DNA from: Caldilineaceae bacterium
GTDB lineage: Bacteria > Chloroflexota > Anaerolineae > Caldilineales > Caldilineaceae
NCBI GenBank assembly: GCA_022827195.1
Contig: JAJDTL010000039.1
Location: forward strand, 112,398-176,397
DNA: 64,000 bases
Reading direction: 5' to 3'
Positions 23,450 to 31,811 of this stretch are shown in pieces. Under the pieces are notes generated by a model. That model was given only the letters and a program-made list of their open reading frames with translations, did no database searches and was not told the origin of the DNA. The translations under genes were made by a program, and so were the position numbers. How positions within the stretch are numbered: the stretch's first letter is position 1; each line of letters begins with the position of its first letter.

Positions 23450-24192
23450 GCGGCCAACGTCACCAGGCAAAGGGCCTCGGCCACTTCACAAAGAGCGCCG
23501 TAGATGTCGCCCGTTAAACCCGGGATCCGCCCCAGCGTGAAACGAGTCAGCAGCCACGCGCCGAGGCCCACCGCAACAACGGCCGCCGCCGTAGCTGCGA
23601 TGCTCACCAGCGGAGCCAGTACCGCGAGCGCAGCCGCCGTGAATGCGGTGGAGCCCACTAGATGCCGCCAGCCACTGTTCTCCTTCATCGCCCTCCCCAG
23701 CCCCTCGGCGCGGGCATATGGGCAGAGAACGACCGCCGCGCTCATCACCCAACGGCCCAGGAGCGGCGCCGCGATCAGAGCGACCGGCTTGGCCCCGATG
23801 ACGCCAAGGGCCCCGAACTTCAGCAACAACAGCGTCCCGCCCGCTGCAACCGCAAACGCGCCTACCCCCTCATCCCGCAGAATGCGCAGGCGGTCATCTG
23901 TCGTTCGTCCCCCCAGAAGACCGTCGACTGCATCGACGAAACCGTCGAAATGCAGCGCCCCGCTGCAGAGAATCCAGACGCCGAGCAGAATCGCCGCCCC
24001 TACCGCCGCGGGGAAAACTGCCTCCAGGAGCCGCTGCAGCCCGAAAAGCAGCAGCCCGATCAGCAGGCCGACGAGCGGAAAGTACGCAACCGAGTTTCCC
24101 AGCTCGCGCGGCGTAACGCTTCGTCGCACAAGCGCCGGCGCTACGGTCAGGAACTGCACCGCAACCAATGCGTCGGTCAGCAAACCCTTCAC
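23434..24192 (-). CDS. cobS: Adenosylcobinamide-GDP ribazoletransferase
   Basis: This integral membrane protein of 252 residues joins alpha-ribazole to adenosylcobinamide-GDP, the last step of nucleotide-loop assembly. Typical features are FLTVAP near the N-terminus, SVAYFPLVGLLIG, then the acidic GALHFDGFVDAVDGLLGG (about residues 82-99) that carries the Mg-binding Asp residues, and RILRDEGVGAFA. It is the second gene of the cobalamin operon, 67 bp after the lipoprotein gene. Confidence 0.95.
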   Translation of the reverse strand: MKGLLTDALVAVQFLTVAPALVRRSVTPRELGNSVAYFPLVGLLIGLLLFGLQRLLEAVFPAAVGAAILLGVWILCSGALHFDGFVDAVDGLLGGRTTDDRLRILRDEGVGAFAVAAGGTLLLLKFGALGVIGAKPVALIAAPLLGRWVMSAAVVLCPYARAEGLGRAMKENSGWRHLVGSTAFTAAALAVLAPLVSIAATAAAVVAVGLGAWLLTRFTLGRIPGLTGDIYGALCEVAEALCLVTLAAQWPL

Positions 24193-24259
24193 AATTCAAA
24201 TGTTGCCTCCGCGCAACGCCGCCGCATCAGGTTATTCTCCGGTACGGACATAAACACGA

Positions 24260-25501
24260 TCACTCGATCTGACGAAAAAACACCAACTCGTGGTCCGGCA
24301 GCAGATGCGGGTGCAAAATCCGGACCAGGTCCTTCAGGACCCTTTCAGGGTGGGCTGCGCCCTCTTCGTAATAGGCGTTGCCGCCGTTCTCGTTAACGTT
24401 GGCATTGTTGTTGAACAGTTGCCCTCTCTCCAGGGGCTCGAAATCCGCATAGCGAGGATCGCTGGCTATCACATCCTCGCGGCTGGACCAGAAAGAGTTG
24501 TCCGGGTTGAGCCAGAAGTCGGCGCCGGCCGCTACCGCATAGACCGATTCAAAATCGAGCGGCAGCGCGCCCACGTCCCCTACATCAGCCCATAGATAGG
24601 CCGCGCCCGCATCCGCCAGCAGCTTGGCCATGTAGCTGTTGCCCCCGGCCACGTACCAGGTCCCGTTGTAGACACTGCTCAGTAGGACCGTTGGCCGCTC
24701 CGGCACCGATGCAGTCAGCTCAGCCACACGCTGGTACTCGGCGGCAATCGCGTCAAACTCTTCAGCGGCATCCGCTTCGCGGTTGAAAAAGAGGGCGATG
24801 AACTTCATCCACTCCGCACGGCCAAGCGGGTCCTGCTCCACAAAGTCGCCGTTGAGCGCCACCGCTATGCCCGCCTCCAAAAGCACCGGGTGCGTGTCAT
24901 AGTCGGAGAATCCTGTTCCGTAGGTCATCACGAGGGAGGGGTCCAGGTCAAGCGTCAGCTCGACATTGACGCCCGCGCCGCTGCCAATCTCCGCGACCTC
25001 ACCAGCCTCGATGCGGGACCGTACAGCCTTGTTTGTCGTCCACATGTAGCTGTCGATTCCGATCAACCGGTCCATCAGACCCAGGCTATCGAGGGTCGGC
25101 AGATAGGTCGTCGACATGGCAATGATGTCCGCAACCGGCACCTCAATCACGGTCCCGTCCACGTCTTGCGGTGCCGGTGTGCCGCACTGCACGAGCACGT
25201 AGCGAAAACTCTCCTGCGCACCCTGCCACGGATTGGTGACCGTAACTATTTTGTAGTTGTTGTGATATTCGACCCCGAAACCGGTCGCGAATGTAACCGA
25301 AAACTTCTCGGGAAAGTAGTCGACCGACGGGTCATACGATTCTACGCAGCCTCCATGCAAATTCGACGACAGCGTTGAAGCCGCCGTGGGTCCCGTCGCG
25401 GTTGCCGCATCCGTCGCTGGCGGGCTCCCAATTGGCGCGGCAACGCATCCGCTCAGCAGCAGCAAAATGACTGCAAAAATCCGGCTTGGCAGGGTTGGCA
25501 T
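24260..25501 (-). CDS. btuF: Corrinoid-binding ABC transporter lipoprotein (BtuF-like)
   Basis: The protein has 413 residues from ATG 25501, preceded by AAGGAGGA. The signal peptide ends in LLLSGC with the lipidated Cys at residue 19, then a Ser/Thr/Ala-rich linker. The core is a helical-backbone type III binding protein: ADIIAMSTTYLPTLDSLG (about 145), GIDSYMW, NVELTLDLDPSLVMTYG, and WFNPDNSFW-like WLNPDNSFWSS near the end. The frame is open upstream to 25654 but that part crosses the riboswitch leader. As first gene after the cobalamin riboswitch it is the expected capture protein for the permease and ATPase downstream. Confidence 0.92.
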   Translation of the reverse strand: MPTLPSRIFAVILLLLSGCVAAPIGSPPATDAATATGPTAASTLSSNLHGGCVESYDPSVDYFPEKFSVTFATGFGVEYHNNYKIVTVTNPWQGAQESFRYVLVQCGTPAPQDVDGTVIEVPVADIIAMSTTYLPTLDSLGLMDRLIGIDSYMWTTNKAVRSRIEAGEVAEIGSGAGVNVELTLDLDPSLVMTYGTGFSDYDTHPVLLEAGIAVALNGDFVEQDPLGRAEWMKFIALFFNREADAAEEFDAIAAEYQRVAELTASVPERPTVLLSSVYNGTWYVAGGNSYMAKLLADAGAAYLWADVGDVGALPLDFESVYAVAAGADFWLNPDNSFWSSREDVIASDPRYADFEPLERGQLFNNNANVNENGGNAYYEEGAAHPERVLKDLVRILHPHLLPDHELVFFRQIE

Positions 25502-25576
25502 CTTGCCCTCCTCCTTTGTGGGTACAATCCGTATCATATGCCCCCGCCGCGCCGCGTGAAACAGCCCCTGTAACTG

Positions 25577-25609
25577 AAACGTCCGATCTCTTTCGAGATC
25601 GGACGTTTT
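25577..25609 (-). terminator. Strong hairpin between cobalamin aptamer and btuF (likely expression platform)
   Basis: A perfect 14-bp stem (25577-25590 with 25595-25608) is closed by a GAAA tetraloop on the minus strand. It lies about 70 nt after the aptamer and about 75 nt before btuF. Only TTT follows on the minus strand, so termination may be partial or may need another factor. Confidence 0.6.
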
Positions 25610-25675
25610 CGGTAATGTATAGCCCCAGTCTGCAGGCCTCACTCCGCCACCCAATCCACGAGATGTCTCAAGAGC

Positions 25676-25860
25676 GCGACAGAGGCGGTCGACCTGACTT
25701 GGGAACTTCCCTGGCGACTCGGTTCTCGCGCAAACCCCTCGAAATCATCGAGGTTTAGGGGCGTAATCCCTTACAGTTGCGGGACAGCGCCGGACTCTCA
25801 CCGGCTTCGCCTTTGCAGCCCTGGCATCCGGACCATGGGCACCTCTGGCGTCAGATATTC
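25676..25860 (-). promoter_or_regulatory. Cobalamin riboswitch
   Basis: On the minus strand the order of conserved parts is: AGAGGTGCC (near 25845), AAGCCGGTGAGAGTCCGGCGCTGTCCCGCAACTGTAAGG core (25770-25808, cited by its key parts GGTGAGAGTCC and CCCGCAACTGTAA), a variable arm with GCCAGGGAAGTTCCC, and the B12 box AAGTCAGGTCGACCGCCT (about 25684-25701). Downstream come a strong hairpin and btuF. Binding of adenosylcobalamin is expected to repress the operon. Confidence 0.95.
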
Positions 25861-25872
25861 GGTTGTGGCCCC

Positions 25873-25901
25873 AGTGTAATGCCATTGGCGGTGGATGTCA
25901 A
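25873..25901 (-). promoter_or_regulatory. Sigma70-type promoter of the cobalamin operon
   Basis: Minus strand: consensus TTGACA (25896-25901), 17-bp spacer, TACACT (25873-25878), start near 25866, directly before the riboswitch. Confidence 0.75.
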
Positions 25902-25982
25902 CATCAGTTGAGCGGTGTGTATCCCCACCCCCCCCCCGGTGGAGCCCCGCCCTTTGCGCATCGGCCCACCTTTGGCATACTG

Positions 25983-26014
25983 TTGACAGTCAAAACTCGG
26001 GTTCGATCTATCAG
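25983..26014 (+). promoter_or_regulatory. Candidate promoter of the fmdB-hisZ-hisG operon
   Basis: TTGACA (25983-25988) is a perfect -35 hexamer. The -10 is less clear: ATCTAT at 17 bp or TATCAG at 20 bp. It lies 35-60 bp before the fmdB start and is the only candidate in the gap. Confidence 0.45.
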
Positions 26015-26046
26015 CCGTTGGCCAGCGAAGCCAAACAAGATCCGCC

Positions 26047-26334
26047 ATGCCGATCTACGAGTACGTTTGCCAGCAATGCGACCACCGCTTTGACCGCCTG
26101 TGGCCAACCGCAGCCGCAGCAGAGGGTCAGCAATTGGTCTGTCCTGGCTGCGAGGGAACAGACACACGGCGGGCCGTCTCGCAAGTAACGGTGCTGGGGG
26201 CATTGGGCGGCCTCACGCCGCAAGAGCAGAGCGCAGCCGGCGCCGAATCAGCCAGGCGACAATCCTTTACCCCCAAGGAAGAGATTCAGACGCTGCAGGC
26301 CAACAAGCAGAAGAAGCGCGAGCAGGGCCGATGA
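26047..26334 (+). CDS. FmdB-family zinc-ribbon protein
   Basis: This small protein of 95 residues opens with MPIYEYVCQQC, the defining start of the FmdB family, and completes a zinc ribbon with CPGC at about residues 32-35. The second half is Gln/Lys-rich and likely disordered. Family members are called putative regulators; their function is not settled. Its stop overlaps the hisZ start (ATGA), so it leads a histidine-biosynthesis operon. Confidence 0.9.
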   Translation: MPIYEYVCQQCDHRFDRLWPTAAAAEGQQLVCPGCEGTDTRRAVSQVTVLGALGGLTPQEQSAAGAESARRQSFTPKEEIQTLQANKQKKREQGR

Positions 26335-27626
26335 ACGGACAGGTCCCCTTTGGTGTCGCCGACTACTTCTGGGACGAGGCGCGCAATCGGCAGCGCCTCC
26401 TCAACCGATTGATGGAGACCTTTCGCGCCTGGGGCTATGGCGATGTGATTCCACCCATGTTCGAGTTCGACGCAAACCTCAGCGCGCAATATGACGAACG
26501 GCTGCGCTCCGACATGTATCGTTTTCTCGACCGCGACGGCAGCACCCTCTCCCTCCGACCCGAGTTCACAACCTCGGTCGCCCGTCTGGTCGGCGCCCGA
26601 CTGCACGACTGGCCAATGCCCCAGCGCTTCTGCTACGGCGGCAGCGTCTTCCGCTACCTCGAACCGCAGGCCGGCCAACAGCGAGAATTCTGGCAGATAG
26701 GAGGCGAACTGATCGGCGCGTCCACCCCTTCAGCGGACGCGGAAGTCCTTGCCCTTACCGCCGCGAGCTTGCAAGTCGCAGACCTGACCGACTACCGCCT
26801 GATCCTGGGTCACATCGGCTACTACCGCAGCCTCCTCCAGGCCCTGGCGCTGACGCAGGAGCAGTCGCAACGCCTGCAATATGCACTGAATCGCAAGAGC
26901 GAACCCTTGCTGGCCGACTTCCTGGGCGATACCCCCTTGCGCACCGGACAGAGGCAGGCCGTCGAAACGCTGCCCCACTTGGTCGGCAGCGATATTGATA
27001 GCATCCTGTCGCAGGCCGAGCGGCACATCCAGAACAGTAGTATGCACGAGGCCCTACAGAGTCTGCGCCGCATCGTCGAAGCCCTCGCCGGCTTTGAAGT
27101 CCTGGACAATTTGACAATCGACCTGACCGAGATCCGCAATCTCGGCTACTACACGGGCATCTCATTCGAAGCCCTGACACCGGGGCTGGGTACCGCAGTC
27201 GGCAGCGGCGGTCGCTATGACAATCTCGTCGGCCACTTCGGGCCTCCGCAACCGGCGGTAGGTGTGGCCTTGGGCGTCGACCTGCTGCTGCTGGCCCGCA
27301 ATCGCCAGCAAGCGGACGACGCGACAGCCAAGCCCCGCCACGGTCGTCCCGCTCTTGCTCTGGCACAAGGGAGTGCCGCCGCGCTGGCCGAAATACAGCT
27401 GCTGCGCGCGGCCGGCCTGCCGGTCCAGCTGGACGTTAACGATTGGTCAGTCGATTCCGCCCTGGACTACGCCGCGCAGACAGGAATCGCCGACGTTCTC
27501 CAATGGGATGACGGCTTTCTCCATCACCGTAGCGACGGTGATGGCGGATTCGACCTTCTCGGTCCACTCGATCATGGCCGGCTGTCGCACGCATCCACCG
27601 AACCCATGGGAAAACCCGGCCCGTGA
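26331..27626 (+). CDS. hisZ: ATP phosphoribosyltransferase regulatory subunit
   Basis: The protein has 431 residues and is a HisRS-like paralogue without synthetase function that activates short-form HisG in the first step of histidine synthesis. Class II motifs are visible: YGDVIPPMFE (motif 1 region), LSLRPEFTTSVAR (motif 2, about residues 75-87), FCYGGSVFRYLEPQ and GVALGVDLLL (motif 3 region). ATG 26331 overlaps the FmdB stop; the earlier open frame is a shadow of fmdB. The stop overlaps the hisG GTG, which supports HisZ over histidyl-tRNA synthetase, as does the lack of an anticodon-binding domain. Confidence 0.93.
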   Translation: MNGQVPFGVADYFWDEARNRQRLLNRLMETFRAWGYGDVIPPMFEFDANLSAQYDERLRSDMYRFLDRDGSTLSLRPEFTTSVARLVGARLHDWPMPQRFCYGGSVFRYLEPQAGQQREFWQIGGELIGASTPSADAEVLALTAASLQVADLTDYRLILGHIGYYRSLLQALALTQEQSQRLQYALNRKSEPLLADFLGDTPLRTGQRQAVETLPHLVGSDIDSILSQAERHIQNSSMHEALQSLRRIVEALAGFEVLDNLTIDLTEIRNLGYYTGISFEALTPGLGTAVGSGGRYDNLVGHFGPPQPAVGVALGVDLLLLARNRQQADDATAKPRHGRPALALAQGSAAALAEIQLLRAAGLPVQLDVNDWSVDSALDYAAQTGIADVLQWDDGFLHHRSDGDGGFDLLGPLDHGRLSHASTEPMGKPGP

Positions 27627-28414
27627 GCCAGCCAGAGACCGCCGCCATAGGCGATGCAGCCGAAACAATGGAGGCGCCCTGGCTATCGGCCGGTCAGTCC
27701 CCAACTGAACGGTCCCTTCTGTTCGCCTTGCCTAAAGGGAGGCTGGCGCGCGATAGCCTGACTTTCCTGAAACGGGCCGGGCTGCCGCTTCCCACCGACA
27801 CCGCCAGCCGTAAGCTTGTTCTGCCGGCAGCCGACGGCTCCATCGGCTTTGTGATGGCCAAACCACGCGATGTGCCCACCTATGTCGAGCACGGCGCAGC
27901 CGATCTCGGAATCTGTGGGCTGGACGTGGTGCGGGAGACCGATCGCGCCGTCTACGAGCCGCTGCTGCTTCCGTTTGGACACTGCCGTCTCTGCCTTGCC
28001 GGCCCCACAGACCGCTCGCCGGCGCAGGTCGACCAATCTGTCGATCGCCCCGAATCGGTCTCCGATGCAGCACCGCCATTTCCCGAAGTGACGGGGATGC
28101 CCCTACGCTACATGAGCCAGCCGCGCATAGCGACTGAATTCCCCCGGCTCACGCGGCAATTTTTCGCCGCTCGAGGTGTTAATGCCGAGATTATCGCCCT
28201 GGGCGGCTCTGTCGAATTGGGTCCCATTCTCGGACTGGCAGACCTCATAGTCGACATCGTCCAGACAGGCGAAACGCTTCGCCTGAACGGACTTGTCGAG
28301 ATACGCACAATTCTGCAGAGTCAGGCCGTGCTGCTGGTCAACCGCACCTCGTACCAGCTCAAAGCCACCGCCATCAACGGAATTATCGAGCGGATGCGCA
28401 GGCTTACTTCATGA
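27623..28414 (+). CDS. hisG: ATP phosphoribosyltransferase, short form
   Basis: The protein has 263 residues from GTG 27623 (GTGA overlap with hisZ). It condenses ATP with PRPP. Recognisable parts are LFALPKGRLARDSL (about 32-45), DVPTYVEHGAADLGICGLDVV (shown by GAADLGICG, about 91-99), and GLADLIVDIVQTGETLRLNGL with the PRPP-binding DIVQTGET near 210. It lacks the C-terminal regulatory domain of long HisG, so it needs HisZ. A Pro/Asp-rich insert near 137-155 and about 30 extra N-terminal residues are unusual; a later start is possible. Confidence 0.94.
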   Translation: MSQPETAAIGDAAETMEAPWLSAGQSPTERSLLFALPKGRLARDSLTFLKRAGLPLPTDTASRKLVLPAADGSIGFVMAKPRDVPTYVEHGAADLGICGLDVVRETDRAVYEPLLLPFGHCRLCLAGPTDRSPAQVDQSVDRPESVSDAAPPFPEVTGMPLRYMSQPRIATEFPRLTRQFFAARGVNAEIIALGGSVELGPILGLADLIVDIVQTGETLRLNGLVEIRTILQSQAVLLVNRTSYQLKATAINGIIERMRRLTS

Positions 28415-28493
28415 ATGTTGACCGTCCTGCCCTCAGAATACGGCAGGTCTCTTGCCGACCTGTGGCAGCCCGCACGGCCGGAAGGAACTGCTT

Positions 28494-29039
28494 GTGCCGA
28501 AAATAAGCCAGTCACCCCAGATTCATCGCGTCAAGTTTGTCGCCTTGCGTCCATTCGGCGATGAACGGGGGCGATTTCTGGAAACCTTTCGCAAGGAGTG
28601 GTTTCCCGAACGTAGCTGGGAACGCCTGCAGTCGAACGTCAGCTATTCGAAAGCGGGGGTGCTGCGCGGGCTGCACTTCCACTTCCATCAAGTGGACTAC
28701 TGGTTCTGTGTGCAGGGCAGAATCCAAGTAGTGCTCGCCGACCTCCGGCCCGACAGCCCAACGTTCCGTCAAGCGGAATCCGTTGAAATCGGAGAGCGCT
28801 ACCCATTGGGCGTTTTCATTCCCGTGGGCGTGGCACACGGATTCCTGGCCCTGACCGATGCCGCGCTCGCATACAACGTCGACAACTATTACGACAGCAC
28901 CGACGAGCACGGGGTCGCCTGGGACGATCCGGAGCTGGCTGTGGACTGGCTCACCACGGATCCTCTCCTTTCTGAAAGGGACCGCTCCAATCCCAGGTTG
29001 GCAGAGTTGCCCAAAGACAGCCTGCCCCACCTGGCCTGA
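28494..29039 (+). CDS. dTDP-4-dehydrorhamnose 3,5-epimerase family protein (RmlC-like)
   Basis: The protein has 181 residues from GTG 28494, which has AAGGA seven bases upstream. The double-stranded beta-helix signature is clear: GVLRGLHFHFH (catalytic His region), SPTFRQ, FIPVGVAHGFLALTD, YNVDNYYDSTDEHG and the closing WDDPELAVDW. It would epimerise a 4-keto-6-deoxy sugar nucleotide for surface glycans. The usual QGKLV strand after the first His is replaced by VDYWF, so the substrate may differ from dTDP-rhamnose precursor. There are no other rml genes in the window. Confidence 0.85.
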   Translation: MPKISQSPQIHRVKFVALRPFGDERGRFLETFRKEWFPERSWERLQSNVSYSKAGVLRGLHFHFHQVDYWFCVQGRIQVVLADLRPDSPTFRQAESVEIGERYPLGVFIPVGVAHGFLALTDAALAYNVDNYYDSTDEHGVAWDDPELAVDWLTTDPLLSERDRSNPRLAELPKDSLPHLA

Positions 29040-29110
29040 GACGATTGGGAATTCGCCGCCATGAGAGCGCAACGAACGAAACCGCTCCGCCCTTCTCTTC
29101 CCCAGACGGC

Positions 29111-30613
29111 ATGAAGCCTCAATTTGAAGCGGCCGAGTTTCGCAAACTGCCCTCCGTCGACAGTCTGCTTCGCCGCGCTGAATTGAGCCCCTTGGTCGCC
29201 GAATTTGGAACCGGCCCGGTCACCGCAGCCGCACGCACCGAACTCGAAGCCGCACGCGACGCCATCCGCGCCGGCGCGGCAGCCCCAACTTGGGAGCGTA
29301 TTGCGGAACGCATCGTAAGCAACCTTCGCGCCGTCGAAACGCCGTCGCTGCGCCCTGTCATCAACGCCACCGGCGTTCTCATCCACACAAATCTGGGGCG
29401 AACGCCGCTCAGCCAGGCCGCCCAAATTGCCGTCATCGAACTGGCCAAAGGCTACAGCACGCTTGAGTATGACCTGGAAGCAGGCGGGAGAGGCAGCCGC
29501 CACCGCCACCCTGCGCGGCTGCTTTCCGAATTGACCGGAGCGGAAGATGCCCTCGTAGTCAACAACAATGCCTCAGCCGTCTTTTTGGTTCTCACGGCTC
29601 TGGCGCACGGCCGTGAGGTGATCGTCAGCCGCGGAGAGCTGGTCGAGATCGGCGGCGGGTTTCGCATACCGGATGTTCTGCGCCAGAGCGGCGCAACGCT
29701 GGTGGAGGTAGGTACAACCAACCGCACGCATCCACACGACTTCGCCAATGCAATCAGCTGTCACACGGCCGCGTTGATGCGCATCCACGCCAGTAATTTC
29801 AGACAGCTCGGCTTCGTCAAGAAACCGGAGCTCAACCAGCTGGTCGCGATCGCACAAGCACACCGCGCAGATGAAAGCCCAGATCGCCCCTCATCCGTGG
29901 GCCCTGTGCAGATTCCTGGCATTGACGACCGCGCACCGGCGGAACCAACTCTGGCGGAACGACCCGAACCGGAATGGCCCATTGTGATTGACGACCTCGG
30001 CTCAGGCACTCTTCTGGACACGGCCCGCTTCGGCCTCGCTGCCGAGCCCATGGTACAAAGCAGCGTACATGCGGGAGCAGATATCATTACCTTCAGCGGC
30101 GACAAACTCTTGGGCGGACCGCAAGCCGGGCTGATCGTCGGCAAGTCCAAATACATTTCGCGGCTGCGCGCGCACCCGCTCGCACGCGCCCTCCGGGTCG
30201 ACAAAATGACACTCGCCGCGCTGGACGCGACGCTTCGAGCCTATCGAAGCGGCAGGGCCGCGACCGAGATTCCGGTTTGGCGTATGATCGACCAGCCCGC
30301 CGAAACGGTGAAGCGGCGCACACAACAATTGCAGAGACAGTTGGTCGCGGCCGGCCTCGACGCTGCTGTCGTCCGCGGTGAAAGCACAATTGGCGGAGGC
30401 AGTCTGCCCGGTGAAACGCTGCCCACTCATCTGCTCGCCCTCGATACCCCCCAACCGGACACATTTGCCGCGGCTCTGAGGCAAAACGATCCACCTGTCA
30501 TCTGTCGCATCCAGAACGAACTGTTGTTGCTCGACCTCCGCACAGTTCTTCCAGAGCAGGACGCTGGACTGCTCGAAGCCCTCGCAATCAGAATGACAGC
30601 CAGCAGAGCGTAG
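29111..30613 (+). CDS. selA: L-seryl-tRNA(Sec) selenium transferase
   Basis: The protein has 500 residues. This PLP enzyme converts seryl-tRNA(Sec) to selenocysteyl-tRNA(Sec). It shows NATGVLIHTNLGRTPLS (about 80-96), EYDLEAGGRGSRH, VVNNNASAVFL, SRGELVEIGGGFRIPDV and the PLP-lysine segment FSGDKLLGGPQAG (about 328-340). A 30-residue Pro/Glu-rich insert lies near 255-285. ATG 29111 is the start that best fits SelA; the earlier in-frame start (29045) adds unrelated residues. selB, selD and tRNA(Sec) are not in the window, and I see no in-frame TGA in neighbouring genes. Confidence 0.93.
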   Translation: MKPQFEAAEFRKLPSVDSLLRRAELSPLVAEFGTGPVTAAARTELEAARDAIRAGAAAPTWERIAERIVSNLRAVETPSLRPVINATGVLIHTNLGRTPLSQAAQIAVIELAKGYSTLEYDLEAGGRGSRHRHPARLLSELTGAEDALVVNNNASAVFLVLTALAHGREVIVSRGELVEIGGGFRIPDVLRQSGATLVEVGTTNRTHPHDFANAISCHTAALMRIHASNFRQLGFVKKPELNQLVAIAQAHRADESPDRPSSVGPVQIPGIDDRAPAEPTLAERPEPEWPIVIDDLGSGTLLDTARFGLAAEPMVQSSVHAGADIITFSGDKLLGGPQAGLIVGKSKYISRLRAHPLARALRVDKMTLAALDATLRAYRSGRAATEIPVWRMIDQPAETVKRRTQQLQRQLVAAGLDAAVVRGESTIGGGSLPGETLPTHLLALDTPQPDTFAAALRQNDPPVICRIQNELLLLDLRTVLPEQDAGLLEALAIRMTASRA

Positions 30614-30625
30614 TCGGAAACCATC

Positions 30626-31456
30626 GTGACCCTCGTCTATCTGAAACTCGGCGGCTCACTCATCACCGACAAGCGCCGCGTCGAGACGCCGCGGACGGAT
30701 GTGCTCAAACGCTTGAGCGACGAGATAGCTCGAGCCGCGAGAGACCACCCTCATCTCCGGCTCGTCCTTGGCCACGGAAGCGGCAGCTTCGGACACGCCA
30801 GCGCCCGGCGCTACGGCACCCGCGAAGGTGTCCGCAGTCCACAAGAGTGGCTCGGTTTCGCCGCAACCGCGGATGCTGCAACGCGCCTTACCCGCATCGT
30901 TGTTGCACATCTACTCGAGGCCGGACTGCCCGTCTGGTCCATTCAGCCGAGCGTCTCACTCCGATGCGAGGATGGCAACATTATCAGCGGTCCGACGGAG
31001 ACAGTTCGCTTGGCCTTGCAGCGTGGACTGCTGCCGCTCGTTCACGGCGACGTGGCGTTGGACTCCCTGCGCGGGGGAACGATTGCGAGTACCGAGGAGA
31101 TCTTCGAATTCATGGCCGCGCAATTGCCGCCGGCCCGAATCATTCTCGCCGGCGAGGTCAACGGAGTCTATACCAGCGATCCCCTGCAGGATTCATCCGC
31201 CACCCTTTTGACCGAAATCACACCTCGCTCATCCGAGACGCTGCAGGCTGCTGTCGGCGCCAGCCACGCACAGGATGTAACTGGAGGCATGGCATCCAAG
31301 GTCCGGCAATCCCTCCGTATGGTACGCACACTTGACGGCCTGCAGGTGGTCATCTGCGGAGGGTCGGCGCCAGGAGCTGTCTACGCTGCGCTGACCGACC
31401 TCGCCAATCCACCCGGTACACTTGTCCACGACGATTCTTCACGGCAACCGGCCTGA
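30626..31456 (+). CDS. Isopentenyl phosphate kinase
   Basis: This amino-acid-kinase-family protein of 276 residues (GTG start) has KLGGSLITDK (residues 7-16), LVLGHGSGSFGH (about 47-58) with the substrate His, ILAGEVNGVYTSDP (about 172-185) and DVTGGMASKV (about 216-225). These match isopentenyl phosphate kinase, which makes isopentenyl diphosphate in the alternative mevalonate pathway described from archaea and Roseiflexus-type Chloroflexi. It starts 12 bp after selA, so it may be co-transcribed. The call supports a Chloroflexota host. Confidence 0.9.
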   Translation: MTLVYLKLGGSLITDKRRVETPRTDVLKRLSDEIARAARDHPHLRLVLGHGSGSFGHASARRYGTREGVRSPQEWLGFAATADAATRLTRIVVAHLLEAGLPVWSIQPSVSLRCEDGNIISGPTETVRLALQRGLLPLVHGDVALDSLRGGTIASTEEIFEFMAAQLPPARIILAGEVNGVYTSDPLQDSSATLLTEITPRSSETLQAAVGASHAQDVTGGMASKVRQSLRMVRTLDGLQVVICGGSAPGAVYAALTDLANPPGTLVHDDSSRQPA

Positions 31457-31811
31457 CCCCTCGCTCGCATCAACAAAAGAATAGGCGGCAAACCTTGCCG
31501 CGGCCAGTACTATCTCTCCCCGGCCTGTTTCCATGGCGCGCACAGAGGTTTGGCCCGAACCATTTGCCCGCTCTTTTGGCGTACGAGTATAATGAACCCC
31601 GAAGAGACCCAAAAGATTATCGGGAACCGCGCCGACTTCCTGCGTCCCCTTCGCCATTGCCAAGAACGTCACCGGCAAGTGGCGAGTCAGGTCTCTCGAC
31701 GCCGGGTGGTCGCCCCATTAGACACTGCTTTCGGTTGCGGTTCACAGTATGGAGAGACGGGAAGGCCCTTGCCGGAACACCGCCTCCCCGGGATTCGGAG
31801 TAAGCACGCGG
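31457..31811. other. 355-bp gap before rseP
   Basis: Apart from the promoter at 31564-31593 I find no supported feature. A plus-strand open frame (ATG 31594 to 31870) starts at the -10 hexamer and overlaps rseP; it has no ribosome site and no recognisable sequence. I looked for a tRNA(Sec) because selA is near and did not find one. Confidence 0.5.
31564..31593 (+). promoter_or_regulatory. Candidate promoter upstream of rseP
   Basis: TTGCCC (31564-31569), 18-bp spacer, consensus TATAAT (31588-31593). It is about 210 bp ahead of the rseP start. Confidence 0.55.

Noticed and set aside
4978..24259. Insertion sequences or transposase genes in repeat-rich spacers
   Set aside because: No transposase-like protein, terminal inverted repeats or target duplications were seen; the repeats are short tandem or palindromic units.
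31457..31811. Possible tRNA(Sec) gene beside selA
   Set aside because: No TCA-anticodon arm or long acceptor/variable arm could be found in the gap.
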